DNA from: Planktothrix tepida PCC 9214
GTDB taxonomy: Bacteria; Cyanobacteriota; Cyanobacteriia; Cyanobacteriales; Microcoleaceae
Assembly (NCBI RefSeq): GCF_900009145.1
Contig: NZ_LN889802.1
Location: 570,278-610,069 of the forward strand
Direction: 5' to 3'
Length of the DNA: 39,792 bases
The translations under genes and the position numbers were made by a program. The notes under the pieces were generated by a model. The model was not told the DNA's origin, searched no databases, and was given only the letters and a program-made list of their open reading frames with translations. This document shows positions 25,336 through 33,167 of the stretch, one piece after another (positions within the stretch are counted from its first letter, which is position 1; every line of letters starts with the position of its first letter).

Positions 25336-25806
25336 ATGGATTTGACCCTTCCAGCATCGATTAAGCCTTGGCTGAATTTCTTTCATCCCCTCCTAATGTG
25401 GATTTTATTAGGATTATCCGTTTATGCGATGTATTTGGGTGTCCAAATTCGTCGCACCCGTGAAGCCCAAGGCGACACCAAAAAAGAATTAATTAAAGGA
25501 AAATTTAATCTTAAACATCACCAAATCGGTTCCCTGCTCTTGGCTTTGATGGTTTTGGGAACAATTGGTGGGATGGGTGTCACTTATATTAACAACGGTA
25601 AACTCTTCGTCGGCCCCCACCTCTTAGCAGGACTGGGAATGACCGGAATGATAGCCATTTCTGCTTCTTTAACCCCTTATATGCAAAAAGGAGCAGATTG
25701 GGCTAGAGTCAGCCACATTGCTCTTAATACCTTAATTCTAGGACTTTTTGCTTGGCAAGCTGTCACTGGAATGGAAATTGTGCAGAAAATTATTAGCAAT
25801 TTGTAA
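25336..25806 (+). CDS. DUF4079 family membrane protein
   Basis: A 156-residue protein with four predicted membrane helices: WLNFFHPLLMWILLGLSVYA, a second near residues 62-82 (QIGSLLLALMVLGTIGGMGV), a third near 95-112, and a fourth near 127-145 (IALNTLILGLFAWQAVTGME). His residues in or next to helices (FFHPLL, KHHQIG, GPHLLAG, VSHIALN) resemble the haem-ligand pattern of cytochrome b561-like proteins, which fits the DUF4079 family. It is followed by a strong terminator, so it is a single-gene unit at its 3' end. Start ATG at 25336. The function is unknown. Confidence 0.83.
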   Translation: MDLTLPASIKPWLNFFHPLLMWILLGLSVYAMYLGVQIRRTREAQGDTKKELIKGKFNLKHHQIGSLLLALMVLGTIGGMGVTYINNGKLFVGPHLLAGLGMTGMIAISASLTPYMQKGADWARVSHIALNTLILGLFAWQAVTGMEIVQKIISNL

Positions 25807-25812
25807 GAGTTG

Positions 25813-25850
25813 ACGGTTAACGGTTAACTGTTAACCGTTAACCGTTTTTT
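25813..25850 (+). terminator. rho-independent terminator built from GGTTAAC units
   Basis: ACGGTTAACGGTTAAC (25813-25828) pairs perfectly with GTTAACCGTTAACCGT (25830-25845), separated by a single T, and runs into TTTTTT. Allowing for a minimal loop the stem is about 14 bp. It begins 6 nt after the DUF4079 stop and each arm is itself a heptamer duplication. Confidence 0.85.
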
Positions 25851-25905
25851 GGAGTCAAATTTTAGCTTGATTAAGCCTTGAGAATATCCTAAATTGTCCC
25901 CTTTC

Positions 25906-26346
25906 CTAATTCAATTCATCGATATTCCCAGAATTAACCCGATAACCGTAAAAATTAATTTGATAATCCGTAATTTTGACTCCGGTTTGTTGTTCAACTA
26001 AGGTTAATAATTCCGGGGGTAATTCGATATGGACATCTAAAATCTGATCCGTATCCAAACAATTTACATGGGAATGGGAATCACTAATATGTCCATATAA
26101 ACGGCCATCAGAGCGTTCCACACACTCAATAATATTTTCACGCGATAAAGCCTCTAAATTTTGATAAACCGATGTATGACCAATGGCTTTCCCCTGTTGA
26201 TTCAATCGATCATAAATGTCCCTTGCGGACAGATGTTCTTGAGCTTGCCAAAGCAACTCTAAAATTAAACGCCTCTGACGACTCAGGCGCATTCCTCTGG
26301 CTTGACAAGAATTTATGGCATCTTCTAAAGAACGAATCGGTTTCAC
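25906..26346 (-). CDS. Fur-family transcriptional regulator (PerR/FurC-like)
   Basis: A 146-residue Fur-family repressor. The N-terminal winged helix shows MRLSRQRRLILELLWQAQEH, LSARDIYDRLNQQGKAIGHT and SVYQNLEALSRENIIECVER. The C-terminal metal and dimer domain has the His-rich regulatory site YGHISDSHSHVNCLDTDQIL followed by DVHIELPPELL. It lacks the CxxC pairs that bind structural zinc in many Fur and Zur proteins. That points to the FurC/PerR-like cyanobacterial branch, but Fur subtype calls from motifs alone are uncertain. ATG at 26346. It is convergent with DUF4079 and divergent from crr6. No neighbouring oxidative-stress gene is present. Confidence 0.82.
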   Translation of the reverse strand: MKPIRSLEDAINSCQARGMRLSRQRRLILELLWQAQEHLSARDIYDRLNQQGKAIGHTSVYQNLEALSRENIIECVERSDGRLYGHISDSHSHVNCLDTDQILDVHIELPPELLTLVEQQTGVKITDYQINFYGYRVNSGNIDELN

Positions 26347-26509
26347 TACTCTCGCCTCAGTTTATTTATCCAATTTCAATAGTTTTGAGATAACGAATTA
26401 AACGCTCACACTATGCTTCCATTGTATCTTAGGGATTTTAACGAACTTCCGTTATCCTCGTCCCATCTAAAATTAATCTAAAATCGACTGTAATCAAGGT
26501 TGACATTGA

Positions 26510-26992
26510 ATGGCAATTACAATAACGCTAAATTCCGAGCAAGTAAATCATTTAGATTTGTCCCCTGTTCAAACCGTCATTGAACCCCTCCTCAAAAATA
26601 CCGCGATTAGCCCTTATGAACAGCAGATCAGCTTCGTGATCGACTATTCTCGTGACCCAGAAGACCCCAGAGAAATTTCAGAAGTTCCTGAAGTCCGATT
26701 ATGGTTTATCCGCCTCGATGCTTACTATCCTTGGCTACCCTTTTTTCTGGACTGGAAATCCGGTGAACTCGCCCGTTATGTGGCGATGCTCGTTCCCCAT
26801 CAATTCCATCGTACCGAAGGCATTCAATATAACCCCGAAGCCCTAGAAATTTTTTTAATGCAAAAAATCTTTATCCTCAACGACTGGCTCACCCAACACC
26901 ACCTCCCCCCCAAATCCCGCCTCATGGCAATGGCGCAAATGCTCGGCTACGACCTCGATGATTCCTTCTTTGAATATATCGTTAACCCTTAA
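26510..26992 (+). CDS. crr6: CRR6-family NdhI maturation factor (DUF1817)
   Basis: A 160-residue cyanobacterial homologue of plant CRR6, which is needed to mature the NdhI subunit and assemble the hydrophilic arm of NDH-1. The family core is evident: FVIDYSRDPEDPREISEVPE, VRLWFIRLDAYYPWLPFFLD, WKSGELARYVAMLVPHQFHR and, near the end, MAQMLGYDLDDSFFEYI. ATG at 26510. It is separated from the Fur gene by a 163-bp divergent promoter region and is followed by a C-rich tandem repeat before psaD. Confidence 0.9.
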   Translation: MAITITLNSEQVNHLDLSPVQTVIEPLLKNTAISPYEQQISFVIDYSRDPEDPREISEVPEVRLWFIRLDAYYPWLPFFLDWKSGELARYVAMLVPHQFHRTEGIQYNPEALEIFLMQKIFILNDWLTQHHLPPKSRLMAMAQMLGYDLDDSFFEYIVNP

Positions 26993-27006
26993 CCCTGCCC
27001 TACTTC

Positions 27007-27054
27007 CCTCATCCCCTCATCCCCCCGTCCCCTCATCCCCTCATCCCCCCGTCC
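27007..27054 (+). repeat. 24-bp perfect direct duplication, C-rich
   Basis: A 24-bp unit built from CCTCATCC, CCTCATCC and CCCCGTCC is repeated exactly at 27007-27030 and 27031-27054, giving a nested octamer/24-mer structure. It lies between crr6 and the promoter region of psaD. Confidence 0.92.
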
Positions 27055-27150
27055 CCCCCTCTTCTTCTGTAACGGTTCTTTACGACTACTACAGACAAGG
27101 GCAACATCAGTGTTACGATTCCGTAAAAACATGATTTGAGTGATATTTCT

Positions 27151-27579
27151 ATGGCAGAAACACTGACTGGACAACCACCCAAGTTTGGCGGCAGCACCGG
27201 TGGGTTATTAACAAAAGCCCAAGTGGAAGAAAAATATGCAATTACCTGGACTAGCACAAAAGAACAGGTGTTTGAAATGCCCACTGGCGGTGCTGCGATT
27301 ATGAACGAAGGGGACAACCTTTTGTATTTAGCCCGCAAAGAACAGTGTCTAGCTTTAGGTGCTCAACTGCGGTCAAAATTCAAACCCAGAATAGAAAACT
27401 TTAAAATCTATCGCGTTTTCCCGAACGGCGAAACTCAATATCTGCATCCTAAAGATGGCGTTTTCCCTGAAAAAGTCAACGAAGGACGTCAAGCCGTCAA
27501 TGGCGTTGCTCACAATATCGGTAGCAACGTTGATCCGGCTAAAGTCAAATTTACAGGTAAATCTACCTCTGACGTTTAA
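27151..27579 (+). CDS. psaD: photosystem I subunit II (PsaD)
   Basis: A 142-residue PsaD, the stromal/cytoplasmic-side subunit that docks ferredoxin on photosystem I and stabilises PsaC. The sequence is near-canonical: [40 protein letters not shown], the [20 protein letters not shown] stretch, [20 protein letters not shown] and [11 protein letters not shown]. The ATG at 27151 is the standard start; the frame is open five codons further up. A strong hairpin terminator follows at 27623, so the mRNA is probably monocistronic. Confidence 0.98.
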   Translation: MAETLTGQPPKFGGSTGGLLTKAQVEEKYAITWTSTKEQVFEMPTGGAAIMNEGDNLLYLARKEQCLALGAQLRSKFKPRIENFKIYRVFPNGETQYLHPKDGVFPEKVNEGRQAVNGVAHNIGSNVDPAKVKFTGKSTSDV

Positions 27580-27622
27580 AACGCTTTAAGTAATTCCAGG
27601 GCGCAATGCCCATAAACATATT

Positions 27623-27670
27623 AGGATGAAGGATGGTTTATTCTCACCTTCATCCTTTTATTTTTTATTG
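27623..27670 (+). terminator. rho-independent terminator of psaD
   Basis: AGGATGAAGG (27623-27632) and CCTTCATCCT (27647-27656) form a perfect 10-bp stem with a 14-nt loop, followed by a T-rich run to about 27670. It starts 43 nt after the psaD stop and ends just before trpE. The upstream in-frame ATG of trpE (27633) lies inside this hairpin, which argues against that start. Confidence 0.88.
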
Positions 27671-27686
27671 TTCGCTATTAGTCGCC

Positions 27687-29204
27687 ATGATTTTTCCAGA
27701 TTTTTCCCAATTTGCTCAACGCGCTTCCACAGGAAATTTTATTCCGGTGTATCAAGAATGGGTGGCTGATTTAGATACTCCGGTTTCTGCATGGTATCGG
27801 GTTTGTGCGGATCAACCTTATAATTTTTTGTTAGAGTCCGTTGAAGGTGGCGAAAAAATCGGACGTTATAGTTTCTTAGGTTGTGATCCAGTTTGGATTT
27901 TAGAAGCCAAAGGCGATCGCACCGTGCAAAAATGGCGAGATGGAACAATTCAAGAATTTACAGGCGATCCCTTCAACGCTTTAGAAGTCTGTTTAGAACC
28001 TTATCATCCGGTAAAATTACCTCAACTCCCCCCAGGAATTGGCGGACTCTTTGGGTTTTGGGGTTATGAATTAATGCAGTGGATCGAGTCCCGTGTTCCT
28101 GTTTATTCCCCCAATGCGGATGATTTACCCGATGGGTTATGGATGCAGGTTGATCAATTATTAATCTTTGATCAAGTTAAACGTAAAATTTGGGCGATCG
28201 CTTATGCAGATACTCGCAATACCGATTTAGAAACAGCTTATCAACAAGCGTGCGATCGCGTTCAACAATTAGTTACTAAACTTCAATCTCCCTTATCCCC
28301 AGAAAATACCCTTTTAGAATGGACTCCCCCCGATCAGCAACCGCCTTTAACCTACAGGAGTAACGTTTCCCAAGAGCAATTTTGCACCAATGTGGAAAAG
28401 GGTAAACAATATATTAAAGCCGGAGATATTTTTCAAGTGGTTTTATCTCAACGGTTAACCACAGAATATTCCGGTGATCCCTTTTCCCTTTATCGTTCTT
28501 TGCGGTTAATTAATCCCTCTCCCTATATGGCTTATTTTAACTTTGGAGATTGGCAATTAATTGGCTCCAGTCCTGAAGTCATGGTCAAAGCAGAAAAAAA
28601 TCCCGAAGGAAAATTAATTACTACCGTCCGTCCCATTGCGGGAACTCGTCGCCGAGGTCAAACTCCTCAAGAAGATCAAGCTTTAGGAAAAGATTTATTG
28701 CAAGATCCTAAAGAAGTTGCTGAACACATTATGTTAGTCGATTTAGGACGCAATGATTTAGGGCGAGTGTGTCGCATGGGAACGGTTAAAGTAGATGAAT
28801 TAATGGTAATTGAACGTTATTCCCATGTCATGCACATTGTTAGTAATGTTATTGGAGAATTAGCAGAAACCAAAACCGCCTGGGATTTATTAAAAGCCTG
28901 TTTTCCTGCTGGGACAGTTAGTGGAGCACCCAAAATTCGGGCGATGGAAATTATTCATGAGTTAGAAGGCTGTCGTCGTGGCCCCTATTCCGGGGTTTAT
29001 GGTTACTATGATTTTGAAGGACAACTCAATAGTGCAATTACCATTCGCACCATGATTGTTGAAAATCAAGGTCAAAATCAACATCAAGTTAGTGTTCAAG
29101 CGGGTGCGGGTATTGTGGCGGACTCCCAACCTCAAAAAGAATATGAAGAAACCCTGAATAAAGCACGGGGGTTATTAGAAGCCATTCGGTGTTTAAAAGG
29201 TTGA
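27687..29204 (+). CDS. trpE: anthranilate synthase component I
   Basis: A 505-residue TrpE that forms anthranilate from chorismate with the TrpG glutaminase. Clear family features are LLESVEGGEKIGRYSFLG (feedback-site region), YIKAGDIFQVVLSQRL, INPSPYMAYFNFGDWQLIGS, the TTVRPIAGTRRRGQTPQED motif, DLGRNDLGRVC and the C-terminal CFPAGTVSGAPKIRAMEIIH and VQAGAGIVADSQPQKEYEET. The start is taken as the ATG at 27687 (MIFPDFSQFAQ), since an upstream ATG lies in the psaD terminator. No trpG is adjacent. Confidence 0.95.
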   Translation: MIFPDFSQFAQRASTGNFIPVYQEWVADLDTPVSAWYRVCADQPYNFLLESVEGGEKIGRYSFLGCDPVWILEAKGDRTVQKWRDGTIQEFTGDPFNALEVCLEPYHPVKLPQLPPGIGGLFGFWGYELMQWIESRVPVYSPNADDLPDGLWMQVDQLLIFDQVKRKIWAIAYADTRNTDLETAYQQACDRVQQLVTKLQSPLSPENTLLEWTPPDQQPPLTYRSNVSQEQFCTNVEKGKQYIKAGDIFQVVLSQRLTTEYSGDPFSLYRSLRLINPSPYMAYFNFGDWQLIGSSPEVMVKAEKNPEGKLITTVRPIAGTRRRGQTPQEDQALGKDLLQDPKEVAEHIMLVDLGRNDLGRVCRMGTVKVDELMVIERYSHVMHIVSNVIGELAETKTAWDLLKACFPAGTVSGAPKIRAMEIIHELEGCRRGPYSGVYGYYDFEGQLNSAITIRTMIVENQGQNQHQVSVQAGAGIVADSQPQKEYEETLNKARGLLEAIRCLKG

Positions 29205-29263
29205 GAATTGACTGTTGAGATCATAGGGAATGGTTTTCCTATTCCCTATTAGCGATTCTACAC

Positions 29264-29291
29264 TGATAACTGATGACTGATAACTGATAAC
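29264..29291 (+). repeat. TGATAAC heptamer repeat upstream of sufE
   Basis: Four tandem units (TGATAAC, TGATGAC, TGATAAC, TGATAAC) lie 53 nt before the sufE start. The same unit occurs at 10201-10235 and, in reverse orientation, at 30171-30198. Confidence 0.92.
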
Positions 29292-29344
29292 TGATTATTG
29301 CCAACACCTGCTAAACTTAGGGAGAAATTGTATCGTTCTGTATC

Positions 29345-29803
29345 ATGTCTTCCACTGCAACCCCTTTACCCCCTACTTTAGAACGGATGGTACAGCGTTT
29401 TAAACGCGCCTCATCTAATAAATTGCGTTATGAACAATTAATTACCATCGCCCAAAAACTTCCTTCCTTTCCAGAAGATCAGAAAATTCCTGATAATAAA
29501 GTTCCGGGTTGTGTATCCCAGGTTTATGTGATTGCTGACTTAGATGAAAATGGAAAAGTTCAATTTCAGGGAGAGTCTGATTCTCAATTAACAAAAGGAT
29601 TAACTGCTTTTTTAATTATGGGAATGAACGGACTCACCCCCACAGAAATTGCTCAACTACAACCGGATTTTATTCAAGAAACGGGGTTACAAGCCAGTTT
29701 AACGCCCTCGCGCGCTAACGGCTTTTTCAATATTTTCCAAACCCTGAAGAAAAAAGCCGTTACCTGCGATCCCAACCTAAATTCTGAAGGGTCAGGAATC
29801 TGA
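29345..29803 (+). CDS. sufE: SufE cysteine-desulfurase activator
   Basis: A 152-residue SufE that accepts persulfide sulfur from SufS during iron-sulfur cluster assembly. The acceptor Cys is Cys56 in DNKVPGCVSQVYVIAD. The preceding YEQLITIAQKLPSFPEDQK and following LTKGLTAFLIMGMNGLTP are family-typical. ATG at 29345. The stop is 27 bp upstream of hisI on the same strand, so the two may be cotranscribed. The desulfurase is not in the window. Confidence 0.95.
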   Translation: MSSTATPLPPTLERMVQRFKRASSNKLRYEQLITIAQKLPSFPEDQKIPDNKVPGCVSQVYVIADLDENGKVQFQGESDSQLTKGLTAFLIMGMNGLTPTEIAQLQPDFIQETGLQASLTPSRANGFFNIFQTLKKKAVTCDPNLNSEGSGI

Positions 29804-29830
29804 AAAAATACTTGACAATTTAACCGAGTA

Positions 29831-30169
29831 ATGAATCAAGATTATTTGTGGATAGAAGCGTTAAAATTTAATGACCAAGGGTTAATTCCAGCGATCGCTC
29901 AAGATGCAGAAGATGGAACGGTATTAATGATGGCTTGGATGAATAAAGAATCCATTCAAAAAACCCTAGAAACCCAAGAAGTTCACTATTGGAGCCGTTC
30001 TCGTTCTGAATTATGGCACAAAGGAGCCACATCAGGACATATTCAAAAACTGAAATCTTTATATTATGATTGTGATGCCGATACTTTATTATTAAAAATA
30101 GAACAAATTGGCAATATTGCTTGTCATACAGGCGCAAGAAGTTGTTTTTTTACAGAAGTCAAATGTTAA
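29831..30169 (+). CDS. hisI: phosphoribosyl-AMP cyclohydrolase, HisI domain only
   Basis: A 112-residue HisI that opens the adenine ring of phosphoribosyl-AMP in histidine synthesis. The family signature is clear: [53 protein letters not shown] and [11 protein letters not shown], with the metal-binding Cys residues. Many cyanobacteria make a HisI-HisE fusion of roughly twice this length. Here the frame ends right after the CFF motif and a TGATAAC-type repeat begins one base later. Either this genome has separate hisE elsewhere, or the HisE half was lost at the repeat. ATG at 29831. Confidence 0.92.
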   Translation: MNQDYLWIEALKFNDQGLIPAIAQDAEDGTVLMMAWMNKESIQKTLETQEVHYWSRSRSELWHKGATSGHIQKLKSLYYDCDADTLLLKIEQIGNIACHTGARSCFFTEVKC

Positions 30170-30170
30170 C

Positions 30171-30198
30171 AGTTATCAGTTATCAGTTATCAGTTATC
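30171..30198 (-). repeat. AGTTATC heptamer repeat after hisI
   Basis: Four perfect AGTTATC units (reverse orientation of GATAACT/TGATAAC) start one base after the hisI stop codon. Confidence 0.93.
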
Positions 30199-30240
30199 AG
30201 TTTAAAAATAAACTAATAGCTCCAATCTTGTCTCTATTCC

Positions 30241-30268
30241 TAATTCGTAATTCGTAATTCGTAATTCC
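30241..30268 (+). repeat. TAATTCG heptamer repeat
   Basis: Three TAATTCG units and one TAATTCC stand in tandem 22 nt before the cysS start. It is a different heptamer family from the neighbouring AGTTATC tract 43 bp away. Confidence 0.92.
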
Positions 30269-30290
30269 CTCTTTCCTATTATAAAAAAAT

Positions 30291-31730
30291 ATGGTTATCA
30301 AACTTTATAATACTCAAACTCGTCAAAAAGAAGATTTTCAATCGTTAGAAACCGGGACGGTGAAAATGTATTGCTGCGGGGTGACGGTCTATGATTATTG
30401 CCATTTAGGTCATGCTAGATCCTATATTGTGTGGGATACCGTTAGACGCTATTTAGAATATGCGGGATATCAAGTCAATTATATTCAGAATTTTACCGAT
30501 ATTGACGATAAAATTCTTAACCGTGCCAAATTAGAAGGCACAACAATGGAGATCGTTTCTGAGAAATATATTCAAGCTTATTTTGAAGATATTCGTCGCT
30601 TGAATATTAAAGATGCTGATAATTATCCCCGTGTAACTGAACATATTCCCCAAATTATTCAACTGATTCAAGAATTAGAAAAACAAGGGGTTGCATATTC
30701 AGTGGATGGGGATGTTTACTATAGTGTAAATCAGTTTCCTGAGTATGGAAAATTATCAGGACGACAACAGGAACAACTGCAAGCAGGCGCAGGAGGACGG
30801 GTTTCTTTATCTGATCCTGAAGCCATGAAGAAAAAAGATCCCTCGGATTTTGCCCTCTGGAAAGCTGCAAAATTAGGCGAACCTGCTTGGGAATCTCCCT
30901 GGGGAAATGGTCGCCCTGGATGGCATATTGAATGCTCTGCAATGGTCAAATCGTTATTAGGAAATACCATTGACATTCATAGCGGTGGTGGGGATTTAAT
31001 TTTTCCCCATCATGAAAATGAAATTGCCCAGTCGGAAGCCGCAACCCATCAACCTTTATCTCGGTATTGGATGCACAATGGCATGGTGCGGGTGAGTGGA
31101 GAAAAAATGTCAAAATCCCTGGGGAATTTCACCACAATTCGGGGTTTATTAGATACACCCCTTGACCCGATGGTAGTGCGTTTATTTGTGTTACAAGCTC
31201 ATTATCGCAAACCTTTAGACTTTACCGATGAAGCGATCGCTTCTGCTGAAAATAGCTGGAATACCATTAAAGAAGCTCTCTTATTTAATCATGAATATGG
31301 CGAAAAATTAGGGTTTGATCTACAAAAAAATCTGATTGATCAAGATGCTATTGAACGGTTTAAAACGTCAATGGATGACGATATTAATACACCCGAAGGG
31401 TTAGCGGTTGTTTTTGAATTAGCCAAAGAATTAAAACGCGATCGCAATATTTTAGTACATGGCGGAACTCCAGAAACCTCACCGGAAACCTTACAAAAAT
31501 ATTGGCAAACGTTAGTAGAATTAGCAACAGTATTAGGGTTAGAAGCTCAACCAGAGAAAAGTCAAGCGTTAGGGTTAAGTGATGCTGAGATTGAGGCGTT
31601 TGTTCAGCAACGGTTAGAAGCGAAAAAAGCTAAGAATTATGGGGAAAGCGATCGCATTCGAGATCATCTCAAACAGTTAGGGATTACCTTAATTGATCAA
31701 CCCGGAAATCAAACCATTTGGCATCGTTAA
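30291..31730 (+). CDS. cysS: cysteinyl-tRNA synthetase
   Basis: A 479-residue class I synthetase charging tRNA-Cys. The HIGH-like motif HLGH is at residues 38-41 (YDYCHLGHARSYI) with the zinc/substrate Cys28-29 just before it. The KMSKS loop is GEKMSKSLGNF near residue 270. GWHIECSAM, SGGGDLIFPHHENEIAQSEA and the DALR-type anticodon domain (DDDINTPEGLAVVFELAKEL) are intact. ATG at 30291, preceded by an A-rich stretch rather than a strong Shine-Dalgarno. The gene ends 16 bp before the left terminal repeat of the ISL3-type element. Confidence 0.97.
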   Translation: MVIKLYNTQTRQKEDFQSLETGTVKMYCCGVTVYDYCHLGHARSYIVWDTVRRYLEYAGYQVNYIQNFTDIDDKILNRAKLEGTTMEIVSEKYIQAYFEDIRRLNIKDADNYPRVTEHIPQIIQLIQELEKQGVAYSVDGDVYYSVNQFPEYGKLSGRQQEQLQAGAGGRVSLSDPEAMKKKDPSDFALWKAAKLGEPAWESPWGNGRPGWHIECSAMVKSLLGNTIDIHSGGGDLIFPHHENEIAQSEAATHQPLSRYWMHNGMVRVSGEKMSKSLGNFTTIRGLLDTPLDPMVVRLFVLQAHYRKPLDFTDEAIASAENSWNTIKEALLFNHEYGEKLGFDLQKNLIDQDAIERFKTSMDDDINTPEGLAVVFELAKELKRDRNILVHGGTPETSPETLQKYWQTLVELATVLGLEAQPEKSQALGLSDAEIEAFVQQRLEAKKAKNYGESDRIRDHLKQLGITLIDQPGNQTIWHR

Positions 31731-31746
31731 TTTGAGTTGCTTTATC

Positions 31747-32961
31747 GGTTCTTCTAGGCTGGTTATGATAACTTAGTAATAAACAAAAAATCAAGAAGGA
31801 AAAAATGTTTAAAGTTGAATTGAGTGAAACTGATAATGGGAGATTGACATAGACAATATTTTATGGTATTAAATATTGACTAAATCACTAAGAAAAATGA
31901 CTTTTTTATAAAAATGCCATCTAACTCCCTACTTTATTTTATTACTCAAATCATTAACTTTCCCGGTTTTAAAGCAACAAATTATCATTTTATTACGGAG
32001 AATGAACTTCTGATTGAATTAGAAAATAAACAGACTAGCGCGACTTGTCCTCATTGTGGGAAGAGTACGAGTAAAGTACATCAATCACATCGACATAGAG
32101 TGCGAGATATTCCTGTGAGTAGTTTTGATGTCTTTCTGAATGTAAATCGCCGTCAATTTAGATGCCCTAACTGCCAGAAAGTATTTTCCGAAGAATTAAG
32201 TTTTGTGAAGAAAAGAAGAACATATACAAAAAGACTAGCCCAAAAAGTGGTTGAAGAAGTGTTAGCAACAGATGTGGTGAATACCGGAAAAAGAAATCGA
32301 ATGAGTCCGGCAGAAATTGAAACGATATTAAAAGAAATGGAAGCGGTCAGTATAGACTTGTGGGTTCCCTATAAAAGTGTAGTGGAAGAACTGATGCCGA
32401 ATGCACAAGTAGTTGCGGATAGATTTCACGTCATGAAACAAGTCAATGAAGAGTTAGACTATCGGAGAAAAACCGAGAAAAAACAGGCAGAAAAAATCAA
32501 AAATAAAACGGAAAGAGAACGTCAAATCTCAGGAATAAAAGAGAGTAAATATCCTTTGCTGAAAAAGAAAGAAGATTTGAACGAGACGGAAAAATCAAAA
32601 TTGTCAGTTCTCAAAGAAGTCATGCCAGAATTAATGGATATGTATGATAGAAAAGAGAAATTTAGAGATATATTTGAAAGTCAAATAACGGGAGATGAGG
32701 CATTTTGGCAACTGGTAGAATGGACTGAATCATCTTATAAAGACTTCCCAAAAAGCTGCCAAACAATCAAAAGGTGGATTGCCGAAATTCTCGCCTATTT
32801 CGACAATCGAACTACCCAAGGAGCCGTCGAAGGAATCAATCAGAAAATTAAGTTAATTAAGAGAAGAGCGTATGGCTTAAATAATTTTGCTAACTTTAGA
32901 AGAAGAGTTCTCTTAAATTGGCATTTTTCTCCTAATTTATCATAGTTACCCTAGAAGAGCC
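31747..32961 (+). mobile_element. ISL3-type insertion sequence with degenerate terminal repeats
   Basis: A left end starting GGTTCTTCTAGG at 31747 and a right end whose reverse complement starts GGCTCTTCTAGGG at 32961 match over 20 of 25 bases by eye (both arms finish TATGATAA). They enclose 1215 bp with one transposase gene on the plus strand. I see no clear 8-bp target duplication: GCTTTATC on the left, AAAGTTAT on the right. The leader 31772-31913 also holds a 15-codon ATG frame (MFKVELSETDNGRLT) with AAGGA upstream. Confidence 0.75.
31914..32945 (+). pseudogene. ISL3-family transposase with internal in-frame deletion
   Basis: A 343-residue ISL3 transposase. The N-terminal zinc ribbon (CPHCGKSTSKVHQSHRH and FRCPNCQKVF) and helix-turn-helix region are present, as are the second Asp (QVVADRFHVMKQ) and the catalytic Glu (TTQGAVEGINQKIKLIKRRA). 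The segment that normally carries the first Asp (LGIDE...KG..YA..) is missing. The reading goes straight from SPAEIETILKEMEA to VSIDLWVPYKSVVEEL near residue 142, a loss of very roughly 60-70 residues without frame change. The RNase-H-like core therefore cannot be complete, and the protein should not transpose on its own. Confidence 0.8.
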
Positions 32962-33048
32962 AAAGTTATGAAGCAATTTATGAAAACGGTCAGTTGAAAT
33001 GGTTATCAGAACAACCTCAAGTTAAGTCCCCCCCCAGGGCTGTTTGAG
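32962..33048 (+). pseudogene. DUF104-type antitoxin gene fragment
   Basis: Directly after the insertion sequence a plus-strand frame reads SQSYEAIYENGQLKWLSEQP and then QVKS before running into a C-tract. This matches the N-terminus of DUF104 (AF2212-like) antitoxins (xxEAIYENGxLKPL...). The start codon is missing at the IS boundary, and the C-terminal half is replaced by CCCCCCCCAGGGCTGTTTGA, which brings a stop. No toxin gene remains beside it. Confidence 0.55.
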
Positions 33049-33167
33049 TTGAATTTTGATCTGGGTAGAAGAGGAGGGGGGTATTGAAGCTTGATGGTTG
33101 ACAGTTCGGGTCAAAAAAGTCTATTCTTTTCCTTTTGGTGAGTTACTAAATTTTATTGAAACTTTCT

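Noticed and set aside
27060-27110. HLR1-like (RpaB) site TTTACGACTACTACAG upstream of psaD
   Set aside because: The two halves have the wrong spacing and mismatches to the TTTACA-N4-TTTACA pattern, so it cannot be called.
27633-27687. Upstream ATG at 27633 as the trpE start
   Set aside because: It lies inside the psaD terminator hairpin and the added residues are not family-like.
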